DNA from: Arcuatula senhousia
Lineage: Eukaryota > Mollusca > Bivalvia > Mytilida > Mytilidae
Assembly: GCA_963971305.1 (NCBI GenBank)
Contig: OZ020303.1
Location: 57,970,867-58,034,866 of the forward strand
Reading direction: 5' to 3'
DNA length: 64,000 nt
In this document: positions 25,762-36,940 of the stretch, in pieces
How positions within the stretch are numbered: the first letter of the stretch is position 1
Layout: each line of letters starts with the position of its first letter
Notes under the pieces: generated by a model
What the model saw: only the letters and a program-made list of their open reading frames with translations
Told to the model about the DNA's origin: nothing
Database searches by the model: none
Made by a program: the position numbers and the translations under genes

Positions 25762-26987
25762 ATACGACCGCAACAAGTTGAACCCTGTACGTTGGAGGCC
25801 CAATATGGAAAGTCTATTGCTTTGGTCACATGAAGCCCATGGTGGACTTATAAAGCTTTTTGACGCATGCATCCTGTGGTGGAATTTAAAATGCATATTT
25901 CACACATATGTATTTACATCAACATCTAATACAAAAAGCCTTTATAATATACATGTATTAATTGACATTGTTGGCCCTTTGTCCCCTAATTTCTCAAAAA
26001 TTTTAAGAGATATTGCAAACCTGATTGCAAATTAAAGCAGGGATTTTCATAAGGAATCCAATGATAAAAAGATTTTGAAAATCGGACCACAAATAAAGAT
26101 AGTTGATTTTAAGGGCGTTGCCTGTCTTTAGCCCCCTGTAGCAATGTAATGGTGAAATACATATCAATGGCAAATTTAGTAGACAGAATTAAATGATGAA
26201 TTTGGTAAAAAAAGAATTTTCAAAATCGTATGAATAATAAACATTCTACAATAGTTTTGTAGATACACCTGTTTTAGGGCTTTTTGGCCCTTTTTTTCTA
26301 TAACGGTAGGGGCCACAAATCCCAAATACAAAATCAACATTCCTTTAGTGGATATAATCATCATATTTAAACTTCATAACAATTGGCAGGTCCACTACAA
26401 CTTAATTTTTGGTATAAAACTATTTGCCTCGAACTTTAACAAATGGCGTTTTTGGCCCCTTTGACCCCTAATTTCTCAAAAACGGTAAGAGATATTGCAA
26501 ATCTGATTGAAAAACGCATGCAGGGATTTTCACAAGGATTCCAATGAAAAAAAAATTTTGAAAATCGGACCACAAATAAAAAAGTCAATTTTTTGGGTAT
26601 GGCCCCTTTTTGACCCCCAGTAGCAATGTAACAGTGCAATATATATAAAAACCATTGACACATTTTGTTGACAGAATTTAATGATAAATTCAATAAAAAA
26701 AGAATTTTCAAAATTGAATGAATAAAAAAAATTCTACAACAGTTTTGTCAAAACACCCGTTTTAGCCCTTTTTGGCCCTTTTTTCTAAAATGGTAGGGGC
26801 CACAATCCCCAAATGCAATACCAACCTTCCTTTAGTGGTAACAAACATCATATTAAAATTTCATAACATTTGGTCAACATTTACTCAAGTTATCGCACGG
26901 AAACAAAAGTGTCCCCAGACGACGACGACAACAACGACGACGACATCGCCATAACATTATACGATCGCAAAAATTTTGCGGTCGTAT
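25762..26987. mobile_element. pearl/HINE-type element, ATACGACCGCA family
   Basis: Ends are ATACGACCGCA and TGCGGTCGTAT. The right end is a palindrome (ATACGATCGCAAAA / ATTTTGCGGTCGTAT) preceded by a GACGACGACAACAACGACGA triplet tract. The interior carries two diverged ~480-bp direct repeats, marked by CCCCTAATTTCTCAAAAA at about 25982 and 26463. Confidence 0.8.
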
Positions 26988-27996
26988 AAAAAGGCCAAAA
27001 AAATTGCGGTTAGCTCCGCTTGGCTAATATTTATTATCTGCACCCCCTCTAATCCACAATCCTGGATCCGTGCCTGCACCACCAGAGAAATGAACAGATT
27101 CAAACTGTCCAAACTTCCAAGAATGAACTGTACATTGTACATGTTGATTTCTGTTGATTATCTAAACACCATTTAGCATTAAAATCAGATTCAAGACCAT
27201 AATTTGACATTTTTACAAACTAAAAAGCTTTAAAAATGTGTGCATCGTACAAGGTGTCTATTGTTACACACGATCATGTACAAATATTGATATAATAACT
27301 CACAATCATTTCCAATGCTTTAGAATTGTGCAATGGAAACTTATGTAAATAAAATCTTTTCATTAATTGATTTACATATTCAGAATGTGTGAAATGGTGT
27401 ATGGAGAATAATCTTGCCTTTTCAGAATAGTTAAGTCAACATGTCTGCCCATTTGTCAGTTTATCTTATTGAAAAACCCAAATATGTCAAATGATGATTT
27501 AATTGTCAAACTATTCAAAATGGAAAAATATTATGGTTGGCAAAGGATTTTTAATCTATAAATGTTTTTATGGTTCTTGAATCCATCATGGAGCGAGAAA
27601 AGCTTGTTAATAACTAAAGATAATTATTATTCATTACAGCGTATAGATTTCACATTTACATCTCTATGCTTATTTATCCACATTTTTCATTTAATTAAAT
27701 TGTGTAAGTGGTGTGTGGTTCCTGAAAATATAATGATTTCAAAGAAACAAGAGGGACACTGTTTAAGTTGAAGATAAATTCAGTCATCAAAATTTCAATT
27801 TCAGGTGAAATTTTCTAGATTGAAGCACATTTACAGAAGTCGTAAAAATAAACCTTACATGTATAAGATTTCTCCTAGTCATAATTTGGTCATAGTTTTA
27901 ATTCTGCATCAGAACATGTACATTTACATATATACATACTTGTACTGAGATCTTATATTACTTTTCCTTCATTTCAAATTTAGGGTTAAACATTGT
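26988..27996. other. no recognised feature
   Basis: AT-rich DNA, with no supported exon or repeat. Confidence 0.35.
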
Positions 27997-28214
27997 CAGA
28001 GTTCGTGAAATACGTCGGACCTGTCGGACCTGACTGGTAAAATTCAAGCAGGTCAGGCATTTTTAACATACTTACTGGACCCATGTCCGGTAGATTTTAG
28101 AAATTTTTTACAAGTTGTAGTAGACAAGACCAGTAAAAAAATTTAGGATCAATCAAATATTCCATTTTGGCAGACCTATGTCCGGCAAAGAAATTTTATG
28201 TTTCGCGAACTCTG
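27997..28214. mobile_element. 218-bp MITE with CAGAGTTCG ends
   Basis: Inverted ends CAGAGTTCGTGAAA and TTTCGCGAACTCTG are flanked by CATTGT on both sides (27991-27996, 28215-28220). The interior shows short inverted GTCCGG/CCGGAC motifs. It is possibly hAT-derived by its CA...TG ends. Confidence 0.75.
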
Positions 28215-28660
28215 CATTGTTGACGAGTCTTTCAACAAAAACACACCACTCAAATTTTGTTTGCCTCAGCACTTTCTCATTTCTATTACACAATATAATC
28301 TACTTGTTTTTCTACCCTGATAACAAATATATTTCTTGGACATAGCTATTTTTTCATTTTAGAAGCTATGAAACTTGTGTTGTGTTAGTTTGTTTTCAAA
28401 GTACACTTTTTTTATGATAGAACTAGCCCACAAGATGGCAAAATATAAATGGTAATGTTAACAGATTACATGTAACAATATATTATTTCAATTCAACATG
28501 CATGTCTCAATACATATATTACCAGATACATTGTAGGCTAGTATTATATAGTACTGCTGCACCTCTTCCATAGTTAAAGCAGTCAAATTCAGAGATGATC
28601 AGCAAACAGACTAAGGACCTTTCATGGGAGATGGTACATATACATGTAACAATAGAATCT

Positions 28661-28829
28661 GGCACGGATGCAGGATTTTCGATTAGATTAGGGGCGCAGG
28701 TGTTAAATACATGTGTATTCGCGAAAATATTTGGTCTTTTTTATTGATTTCATGATAAAAAATCAAATTTTTCCTCATAATATGAAGGCGCCTTAGGATG
28801 CGCCCCCGCATGAATCCGTTCCTGTTAAT
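28661..28829. mobile_element. possible decayed MITE (GGATGCAGG ... GCATGAATCC)
   Basis: Imperfect inverted ends GGCACGGATGCAGG and GCATGAATCCGTTCCT enclose GGGGCGCAGG / GCGCCCCCGC. The pattern resembles the GGATCCAGG-type MITEs, but it is degraded. Confidence 0.35.
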
Positions 28830-29454
28830 GGAATTTGTTTGCCATCTCCCCTTTTTTCTAAATATGACGAGAATTAAGATTGAACAACATCCATTTTAAA
28901 AATTAGTCTGAGAAATGTGGGATGAGAAAAACCTCCTACTAGTATATATATTTACTAATTTTCCTTTGAATGGCAATTCAATCTTTTTTTATTTTTGTTA
29001 GAACCCAACAAAATTTTTGTAACAAAAAAATGGTGTTCATTCATTAATTTATATTAATTAATAAATCCTTTTGAAAAACATATATGTATGGTTACATGTA
29101 TTTCAATAAAGTTATTATATATCACTCAACATTAATTTAGCTCTAATTTCTAAATATCATAAAACTGTAAAAAGTAATTATTTTTCACATGAATAATTTG
29201 ATTTTAATGAAAGTTAACATTCAAATCTTTTTTCTTTTCAGTTTAATCATCTTTCTTTTTTCTTTAAAAATCATAAGTTAAATTTTATCCATAGCTTTGT
29301 AATATGATATTTCAAACAGATCAAATCACACTGCAGAATTTTTGATAGTGCAATATAGAAATTGCAATTGAATTTCAATACAAAATCTCAGGTAAATAAA
29401 TTACAGGTAAACTGGACAGGTGAGAAAATGTCATTAGTAGTAAACTATACCTAC

Positions 29455-29640
29455 CTCAGTATCATTTCGTTTATACATTAAAAATAATTTATAAATTGTA
29501 AAATCCAAGCTATTTCACAGTATTGATTTCTAATAGTATAAGTTTTTGTTGTTCATAAGTCCATGTGTATCGCCATTTTAGCATATCACGTGATTACGCT
29601 AAGTGATAGCGAGGCAGGTATCAAAGGAACATCGATGTTA
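29455..29640 (-). promoter_or_regulatory. candidate upstream promoter / non-coding first exon
   Basis: An island of higher GC with a palindromic E-box (ATCACGTGAT, 29584-29593) and, on the minus strand, AAAATGGCGAT (YY1-like). A consensus donor GAG|GTAGGT lies at the low-coordinate side near 29450. It could be the first exon and promoter of the LAP gene, whose coding exon 1 needs an upstream non-coding exon. This is only inference. Confidence 0.2.
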
Positions 29641-29678
29641 CCGTAAATACCATACTAAACAAGAACGGAATTCCTAAG

Positions 29679-30312
29679 TCCCCCGCCGAGAGTAAAAAAA
29701 AAGTCCGCTCGCTAAACAACAAAAAGGTAAGCGACAGACCTGAAAATATATCCCACCATATGAGACCCGTATCTGAAGCTGCATACCAATGTATATCAAA
29801 GCCTACGAGTAGCTAAGAATTCTGTTACGATAATTTTTCCATTTTCGACCCTAAAACTATCTTTTAAGTCCACTCGTAAAACAGGAAGTAGGTAAACGAC
29901 AGACCTGAAAATAGGCTGGTACCCGATGATCAAACATTATCTGAAGTATCTGAACAGTAAGGAGCCGGTTGCCAGCTTTACCTGAAAACGCATGATCATC
30001 CCACCATATGAGACCCTACCTGAAGCTGCATACCAATTATCAAAAGCCTAGGATTAATAGTAACTGAAAAATCTGTTGCGAAAATTTTTCCATTTTTGAC
30101 CCTAGAAAAATCTAAGTCGGCTCTTTAAACAGGAAGTAGCATGAAGTAGGTAAGCGACAGACCTGCCTGAAAACTGAAGCTGTTACCAAATATCAAAAGC
30201 CTAGGATTAATAGTAGCTGAGAAATTTGTTACGAAAAAAGTTTGGCGGACGGACGCACGCACGCACGGACGGACGCCCGGCATTTCTATGTCTCCGCTCC
30301 GCGTTGCGGCTG
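29679..30312 (+). mobile_element. pearl/HINE-type element, CCCCCGCCG family, copy 1
   Basis: Starts GTCCCCCGCCG and ends with TCTCCGCTCCGCGTTGCGGC. It has about three core units (GTAAGCGACAGACCTGAAAA ... CTGCATACCAAT) and the tract GGACGGACGCACGCACGCAC. The second unit is interrupted by the 68-bp element at 29912-29979. Confidence 0.75.
29912..29979 (+). mobile_element. very small transposon-like insertion, 68 bp
   Basis: It contains AGGCTGGTACCC ... GGTTGCCAGCTT as imperfect inverted ends and is flanked by ACCTGAAAA on both sides (29903-29911, 29980-29988). It interrupts a core unit of the surrounding element, so the empty site is visible in sister units. It is related to 52793-52845 in opposite orientation. 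Confidence 0.75.
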
Positions 30313-30573
30313 GAACAAAAAAGTAGTCGATAATATAAAGAGAGCATGATGGATAAAGTGGACTTTAGCCTACGGATAAAGGAAGGAGAACAAAGTGGAC
30401 TCTTAGTATTTGATGAAACAGATTGATACAAGGAAGACTTAGCTCTCTCCTAACTATCGACAAATTTAATATAATGATGATAATATAACGTTATCTAGAA
30501 TATTAGACCTGAGAAAATGAAAATTAACTAGTTTTTATTCTATCATTGCAGACGGCATCTTAGATGCTTAAAC

Positions 30574-31702
30574 TACCCAGATAGCAAAAGTATGTTGGGC
30601 CCACGTTGGTTTATGGTTGGCAGTCTCGTTGGCCCATCGTTGGCTAAAGATATTGGCCCAACATCATTTTGCTCATCGGGCCCACGTCATTCCCAACCGT
30701 TGGCTCGACGTTGGCCCGACGTAGTACAAATATTAATGCCAACGGCGAACCAACGTTAATAATATGAAGAGTTATTTATTTATTATATTTAAATTTACTC
30801 TATTATTCAAACACTAAAGTGTATTTAAACGATCAGCAGTCAAGAATTTTCTTGGTGAAACTTGTCTTTGATCTTGCTGATCATTACAAAAATAAAGGCA
30901 ATAGCATAAGAAGTCAAAACTAAAGGTCTCTATTTTTTCTGAAGTTAATATGTAATAGGTTAAATTAAAACCTTAATATTGCATAAAATTGCTTCGAATC
31001 ATTAGTATTGTCAAAACTTGTTAATCAATTAATAAATTATGCATGTTTTTGTTCCATAATATGTAAGAAACTTGAGTCTTGGTTAGTATAACTTGTAAAC
31101 AAAAATTTCATATTGCATATTATAATGATTTTAAGGGGAAATAACCAAGTTTTTGACGTTGGCCTAATGTTGGGCCGCCAACGTTGGCCCAACTTTTAAT
31201 TCCGAATACAACTTAAAACATCTTATATGGAATTTCTTGACCCTTGGAAATTTGACAGATTAAGAGATGGAAGAAATCTATTCATTTTCAGAATTCATTA
31301 AAGTTCAAAGTATAAATCATACAAAGTCGATATGAATTCAGATGAAAATTTACTCCAAAGTACACATTATTTGCGCACAATATTGACATGACCACAAAAT
31401 TGGATCGTAATTCAAAATATATTTGAAGAATGATAATAATATCAATGCTTGATCCGTGTAATCCTGAAAATATTTACTGGATTGATTTAATAACTAAATC
31501 ATTTATCCTCGGTTACCCAACGTTTTGCCAACCGATGGCTGTACTTTGGTTGGCCAACATTGGGGCAATGTCGTACTGCCAACCGTTGGTTTTGACACAT
31601 TGGTCCAACGTTGGCCCAAGGTATAAAGGCCAATGCCAACCATATGCCAACCTTGCCAACTAAATGCCAACGTTGGCCCAACAATGTCTTGCTATCTGGG
31701 TA
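30574..31702. mobile_element. non-autonomous DNA transposon with ACCCAGATAGCAA ends, ~1.13 kb
   Basis: Inverted ends ACCCAGATAGCAA and TTGCTATCTGGGT extend into TTGGGCC/GGCCCAA. The subterminal regions and a middle patch (31150-31195) carry many copies of the self-complementary motif CCAACGTTGG and its variants. The AT-rich interior has no transposase. I could not settle a target duplication. Confidence 0.75.
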
Positions 31703-31859
31703 ACAGTAACAGCGAATGTTCTCCAGTTCCTAACGTTCGAATGACGGTTTCTAGATATCATTTGTCACAAGTTCTTGTTGTATTTCTGGCTGTCTTAATT
31801 GGGTTCTCACTGATCGAATAATTTGATTTTTCGTCTTACGATATTTGTTCTTTGTCCAG

Positions 31860-32410
31860 AAGAGGGACATATTGGAGTCCACTGGCAGATGAAATATTGT
31901 GATATGGTGGACTTGAAAAAAGAACATAGGATGATAAAGTTGACTCCAAAAGATAAATTGACTCGGAAAGAGAATGTGGGAAGATATATATTGGTTGACT
32001 AGAAAGGAGAGCATTCAGTGGGAAAATAATTAAAGTGGACTCGGAAGGAGAATATGTGAAGATACCAAAGATGGAATAGAAAGGACAGCATGGGAAAAAA
32101 TAAAGTGGACACAGAAGGAGAATATGGGAAGAAAAAGTAGACTTCGTTCGGAAGGCGAAAATGGGAAGAAACGTTGGACTAGATAGGAAGACGGAAACGT
32201 AAAGTAGTGGACTCGTAAGGAGAATATGGAAGATAGAGTGGATTAGAAAGGAGAGTACAGAAAGATAAGGTGCATTGATTCGGAAGGAGAATATAGAAGA
32301 TGGACTACAAAAAAGATCATGTGGACTTGAAAGGCAAGCACAGGGATATAAAGTGGACAAGGGAGGAGAGTACGAGAAGCCAGTGGATTCGAAAGGGGAA
32401 TATGGGAAGA
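31860..32410. repeat. ~30-bp minisatellite, degenerate block
   Basis: Diverged units like GGAAGATAAAGTGGACTCG + GAAGGAGAATAT. It is the same family as the more regular arrays at 34830-35130, 35333-35545 and 36555-36940, and a few units also occur at 30340-30410. The 174-codon minus-strand frame across it is a by-product of the repeats. Confidence 0.85.
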
Positions 32411-32639
32411 TAACAAAATAGCATATATTTTCTTTGTCCGGACAAACTAGACAGATTTATCCCACGTCTTAGACATACAAATATGGCCCTTGTATAAGCC
32501 TGGACCAGAAGATGGCTTCTCTGGTAATATCATTATAAGTTGGTTTTTGCTATATACAGGGCCTATCCACCTCCATATTCGCTTGCTAATTCAACAATAA
32601 TTTGTTGTTATGATCTTTTGTTGTCTTGTTTTTTCCGTT

Positions 32640-34810
32640 AGAGTTTTGTTGGGAATTACCCTCGGGCGATCTGATCTTGTTAATGGTCCTTAGACATCTA
32701 TTTACAAGCACTCTGGAGTTTTGTACAATGTCTTTTTCTTATCTTCCAACATACTGACCCATTTAGCAGCACATATTAAAGATACTAATTTTGATGTTGT
32801 TTGATAGCTGGGAAGAGTTCCACACATGTTTTAGTAAGGACAAGGTGTAACGTGCTTTATTGATTCTAGCTGTAAGTTCCTCCAGTTGTGACAATACTTC
32901 TTAGCTAAGTGAAGCTTAGGACATGCGAGGTAACTTGTACAGGGTTGTTATTCCGTGCATTGATTCTCACAAATGTTGTTTTCTTTATAGATTGATGTTT
33001 AGACCCATGCATATGTGCACCTTTTTCGTGGAGTTTTGTTAGTTTTTTTTTTAACATATTTGTTTATCCTGGATTGGGAAACAAGCTTAATGCTTATGTA
33101 AATCCCTCTCCAGCTAGCAGTTTGCGAGTGTGGCCTTTGCAGCGGCCCCCATTGAGCCTACTTTTATCGAACTCTACAAAGGGGTCTTTAACGTGCACGG
33201 GGTATTGCTCTCCACATGCACGGGACAACCTTTTTTCGTCCCTTCCGAAGGACTAGCATCGTTCCTTGAGACCATCCTCGCAAATGGTGTCAAGAGAGAG
33301 TCGGAAAATTGGTTCATGAAATTTTCACCCGGACGAGGATCGAACCACGAACCTTGGTGTTAGTAGCCCGACGCGTAAACCACTACACCACCGGCTTACA
33401 GATGTTCTGATGTGAAAGTGATATGAGACAAAGTTCATCTGCGTAATCTAGATCATCTAACTTTGTGTCTATTTTCCATCTTTTGCCATCGCTTTGGTGG
33501 TTTCTTTCATAACCCAGTCAATGGCAACCAGAAAGAGTAGAGGAGACACGAGGCAGCCTTGCTTTGATCCCGATGTTACTGGAACCAATTCGCCTAAAAC
33601 AGGTTTATGTTAGGTGGACTAGTTGGGGCTCCACGGTTTAAGACTGCAATATAGTGCTCTGCCAATCTCTTCAGTATGTCATTGTCTTTTGATAGCATTT
33701 GTCCATCTTTGTCTTTTACATAATGGGTGTTGTTGTTGACCTTCCCTGTCATTAACTTTGTGATCTTGTAAAGTTTCCGCATATTTCCCTTCCTTGCTGC
33801 CTCCTCTGTCTTTGTTGCATTATTCTCCATTCTTGTTCGCTTGTTTTTTTTTCTAATACTTCTGTCTTTAGATTTTAAGAGATGTTCTTTACGATTCTCA
33901 CCATTACTGTCAGGAATCTTTCCTCTGGTGTTTCTTCTTTCTTCTATTAATTTCCAGTTATCATCTGAAAGCCACTCAGCTTCTTTTGTATTCTTCCTAT
34001 AGTCTATCGCTTTCTTAGCTACAGGTGTTAACTCTGTGGTAATGTTACTCCACTTTTAAGGTACATGTATTGTTAGATCCTCTGCTTCTAGGATTGGGAA
34101 TCTGTTACGTACTAGTAACTGAAGTGTGAACTCATTTATAACATCTGGTTGTGTTCAGTTTATGAACAGCCAATTTCCGTCTAATATTGGTTTAGTTTTA
34201 ACTGGATCTTAATGGTAGCTATTATCGCCTGACTCTCTGCATGTTCTAGCATCAATTACTGATCATCACCATCGCCTGTTGACCATGTGTAATTTGATTT
34301 TTTTGTTCTTCTGTCTAGTGATATCGTATATATCTTTTTTGAGGTAATAAAGTGTTGCAAGCTACATGACCATTAATTTCACAAAAATCTATCAGTCTTT
34401 CGCAATTCTCATTATTCTCTCGAAGACCAAGGCCATGCTTACCAATGCTGGTTTCATCCTCTGTATTATTATACGTCCAACTTGGCATTCATATCTCCCA
34501 TGACCATGATCTTATCGTGTTTGGTGTTCTTTTGTGCCTTGTAAATTGTTATTAAAAAGAGTACTTTTCTTCATCACTTGCTTCATTGGTTGGTAAGTAA
34601 CATTGTATGATGCTTTATTTTATACACTATGACTCAAATCTAAATAGGTCTATCATTACTAGGTACCAATCAATTACTTATTTGGCTGCTTTCTTGCTGG
34701 TCACGCTAGCTACACCACTTTGTTCATTGTTTTAACCAGATTAAATGATGTTCTCACCAGTACTGCATCTGATATGTCTTATCTCGTCTCCTTCATCTTA
34801 TCTTATCTAC
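32640..34810 (-). pseudogene. decayed APE-type non-LTR retrotransposon (LINE), interrupted by a SINE
   Basis: On the minus strand, in several broken frames, one reads endonuclease pieces (SIIQCYLPTNEASDEEK, MVMGDMNAKLD, GKHGLGLRENNENCERLIDF) and a linker (EEAARKGNMRKLYKITKLMT). Reverse-transcriptase pieces follow: SGSKQGCLVSPLLFLVAIDW and LDDLDYADELCLIS, where the YADD box reads YADE. Next comes a C-terminal part (INKARYTLSLLKHVWNSS, VNRCLRTI). The order is that of a full LINE ORF2. Many stops and frameshifts make it inactive. A SINE (33060-33397) splits the part just after the catalytic box. The copy sits between two minisatellite blocks. Confidence 0.85.
33060..33397 (-). mobile_element. 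tRNA-derived SINE inserted in the LINE
   Basis: The minus-strand head starts GCCGGTGGTGTAGTGGTTTA. It has an A box (GGTGTAGTGG, 33389-33380) and a B box (GGTTCGATCC, 33346-33337). The body contains TGCACGTTAAAGACCCCTTTG, which is shared with the repeats at 53990-54225 and 62805-63058. The tail ends in a short A run. It has no complete cloverleaf with a standard acceptor stem, so it is not a tRNA gene. Confidence 0.85.
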
Positions 34811-34829
34811 GCTGCTTTGCTACTTTCAA

Positions 34830-35130
34830 ACATAGTGCGAGTGGAGACCTTGGGAAGATAAAGTGGTCTCGAGAGAACATGGGGAGATAAAGTGGTCTCG
34901 AGAGAACATGGGGAGATAAAGTGGTCTCGAGAGAACATGGGGAGATAAAGTGGTCTCGAGAGAACATGGGGAGATAAAGTAGAAAATATGGACTTGAGAG
35001 GAGAACATGTGGTGATAAAAGTGATCTGGAGAGGAGAACATGGGGTGATAAAAGTGGTCTCGAGAGGAGAACATGGGGAGATAAAGTGGACTCGAGAGGA
35101 GAACTTGGGAAGATAAAGTGGTCTCGAGAG
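34830..35130. repeat. 30-bp minisatellite, regular block
   Basis: Exact 30-bp units (GAGATAAAGTGGTCTCGAGA + GAACATGGGG) followed by 33-36-bp variants (GAGAGGAGAACATGTGGTGA). With a period of 30, all three minus-strand frames stay open for over 100 codons. These are not genes. Confidence 0.95.
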
Positions 35131-35332
35131 ATGTTCCATGCATGCATTCAGCTATGTTGGTGGCATGTTTAGTCTCGACCTATCACTAGATGTCATACAG
35201 TTTTCGTTCTCGGTGTTACCAGCTGAGGTTCCAAAGGCTTGGTTTTTCTGAGTTTCAGTTTCTGTAGTCACATTGGTTTCAGCAGAAGGGGCGAATGGCC
35301 CCTTTCTACACGATAAAGATGACTAATTGGAC

Positions 35333-35544
35333 TTAAAAGGAGAACATGGGAAAATAAAAAGGACCTGGAAGGAGTATATTAGTATTGAAATAAGTAGTCT
35401 CGAGAACGAACATGGGAAGATAAAGTAGAAAATATGGACTCGAGAGGAGAACATGATAAGATGTGGACTCGAGGGGAGAACACGTGGAGATAAAGTGGTT
35501 TGGAGATGAGAACTTGGGGAGATAAAGTGGTTTCCAGAAAGGCA
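35333..35544. repeat. 30-bp minisatellite, third block
   Basis: Units of the same family (GACTCGAGAGGAGAACATG), cut at the right by the 35545-36553 element. Confidence 0.85.
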
Positions 35545-36553
35545 GTGTCTGCGCGTCCACGCCGCGTGGATGAATAGACCACAGGCTGCGCGTCCACGCT
35601 TCCGATATAACGAGTAATTAAGGACTTTTTCCGGACAATTTCCGTTATTTCGTAATTTTTATAAACTTCCCAATGCGTAGAGCAATAAAGTAATTAATAT
35701 TTAAACATAAAAATGTATTTTAATATTCACTGATATACAATTTAAGTATTAAATAAGTGAAAATTAGCGAAAACTGCTAGAATTTCGTAATTGTTTTTAC
35801 CAATTTTTATAAATCATCAAAGGGAATGCAGTGTAAACAATAATTCTTTGGGAATTCGAAAAAAAATATAAAGAATGATATAAAAACGTAATTATGGTCT
35901 AAAAGAAACCAGAAAACTCTAACTGAACCGTTTTAATGCAGACTGCATAAAAATAATTGCAGTGAAGATATATTAAAATAGTATACATGTAACAGTTAAG
36001 CTATCAGTCGGACACGGAAAGAATCTTTCCACAGGAATTTTAAGCTTACGGCATACACTACTACATATACTTATGATAGAACGAGGACTTGCTCACATCT
36101 ATCAATATTATGCCAGGATTCAAATGATAAAAGTTGGTACTAAAAAATCTATAGCTTGATCAATCAGTCTCTATCAATATTTGATATATTTTAAGAGTCA
36201 ATGTGCATACGAAAAAAAAACATTTTGTTGGGTTTTGTTTTGTTTTCTGTTAGGACGTTGCTGGGATGTCCGAAATTCTGCATTCTGTTGTTATTTTGTG
36301 CCGAATATTCTCCTTTTTTCTAAAGATTTTGACTACTTGTTCTCGTTATTAAAGTTTATATAAATTAGAACTTTCATTTACTGAACTTCCATTCATTGTA
36401 GTATGGATTCTTTGTCATTATTTGTACCTGGAAATGTCAAAGTTCCGTGACATTAGATGCGAAATGTGCATGCCGAAATGCAAATACCGGAAGCGTGGAC
36501 GCGCAGCCTGTAGTCTATTCGTCCACGCGGCGTGGACGCGCAGACACTTCCTT
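35545..36553. mobile_element. ~1 kb MITE with ~58-bp inverted repeats, inserted in the minisatellite
   Basis: The left arm (35545-35606) and right arm (36492-36553) are near-perfect complements. Each contains CTGCGCGTCCACGC twice and a TCCACGCCGCGTGGA palindrome. The interior is strongly AT-rich and contains at 36084-36225 a degenerate relative of the hairpin element at 60576-60704. Minisatellite units resume directly on the right side. No clear target duplication is seen. Confidence 0.85.
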
Positions 36554-36554
36554 C

Positions 36555-36940
36555 GAGAAAACATGGGGAGATAAAGTAGAAAATATTGACTCAAGAGGAG
36601 AACATAATAAGATGTGGCCTCGAGAGGAGAACATGGGGTGATAAAAGTGGTCTCGAGAGGAGAAAATGGGGAGATAAAGTTGACTCGAGAGGAGAACTTG
36701 GGAAGATAAAGTGGTCTCGAGAGAACACGGGAAGATAAAGTAGAAAATATGGACTCGAGAGGAGAACATGTGGTGATAAAAGTGATCTGGAGAGGAGAAC
36801 ATGTGGTGATAAAAGTGGTCTGGAGAGGAGAACATGGGGAGATAAAGTGGACTCGAGTGGAGAACTTGGGAAGATAAAGATAAAATGGACTCGAGGGGAG
36901 AACATGGAAAGGTAAAGTAGACTTTAGGGTAGAACATGGG
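36555..36940. repeat. 30-bp minisatellite, fourth block
   Basis: Units such as GAGAGGAGAACATGTGGTGA and GATAAAGTGGTCTCGAGAG continue the array interrupted by the MITE. The 104- and 140-codon minus-strand frames are repeat artefacts. Confidence 0.9.

Noticed and set aside
31836..32360. 174-codon minus-strand frame rich in Ser/Phe/Leu
   Set aside because: Lies on the degenerate part of the same minisatellite; no domain, no splice support.
33337..33397. Possible tRNA gene (A and B boxes)
   Set aside because: The boxes head a 340-bp SINE inserted in a LINE; the acceptor stem does not close and no terminator follows.
33594..33830. Possible host gene with MENNATKTEEAARKGNMRKL
   Set aside because: It is the endonuclease-RT linker of a decayed LINE.
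34803..35147. Three simultaneous minus-strand frames over 100 codons (HVLSRPLYLP-type)
   Set aside because: All three frames are open because the minisatellite unit is 30 bp and stop-free; no start context or splicing.
36515..36937. 140-codon minus-strand frame
   Set aside because: Same minisatellite family as 34.8 kb; translation is the repeat unit.
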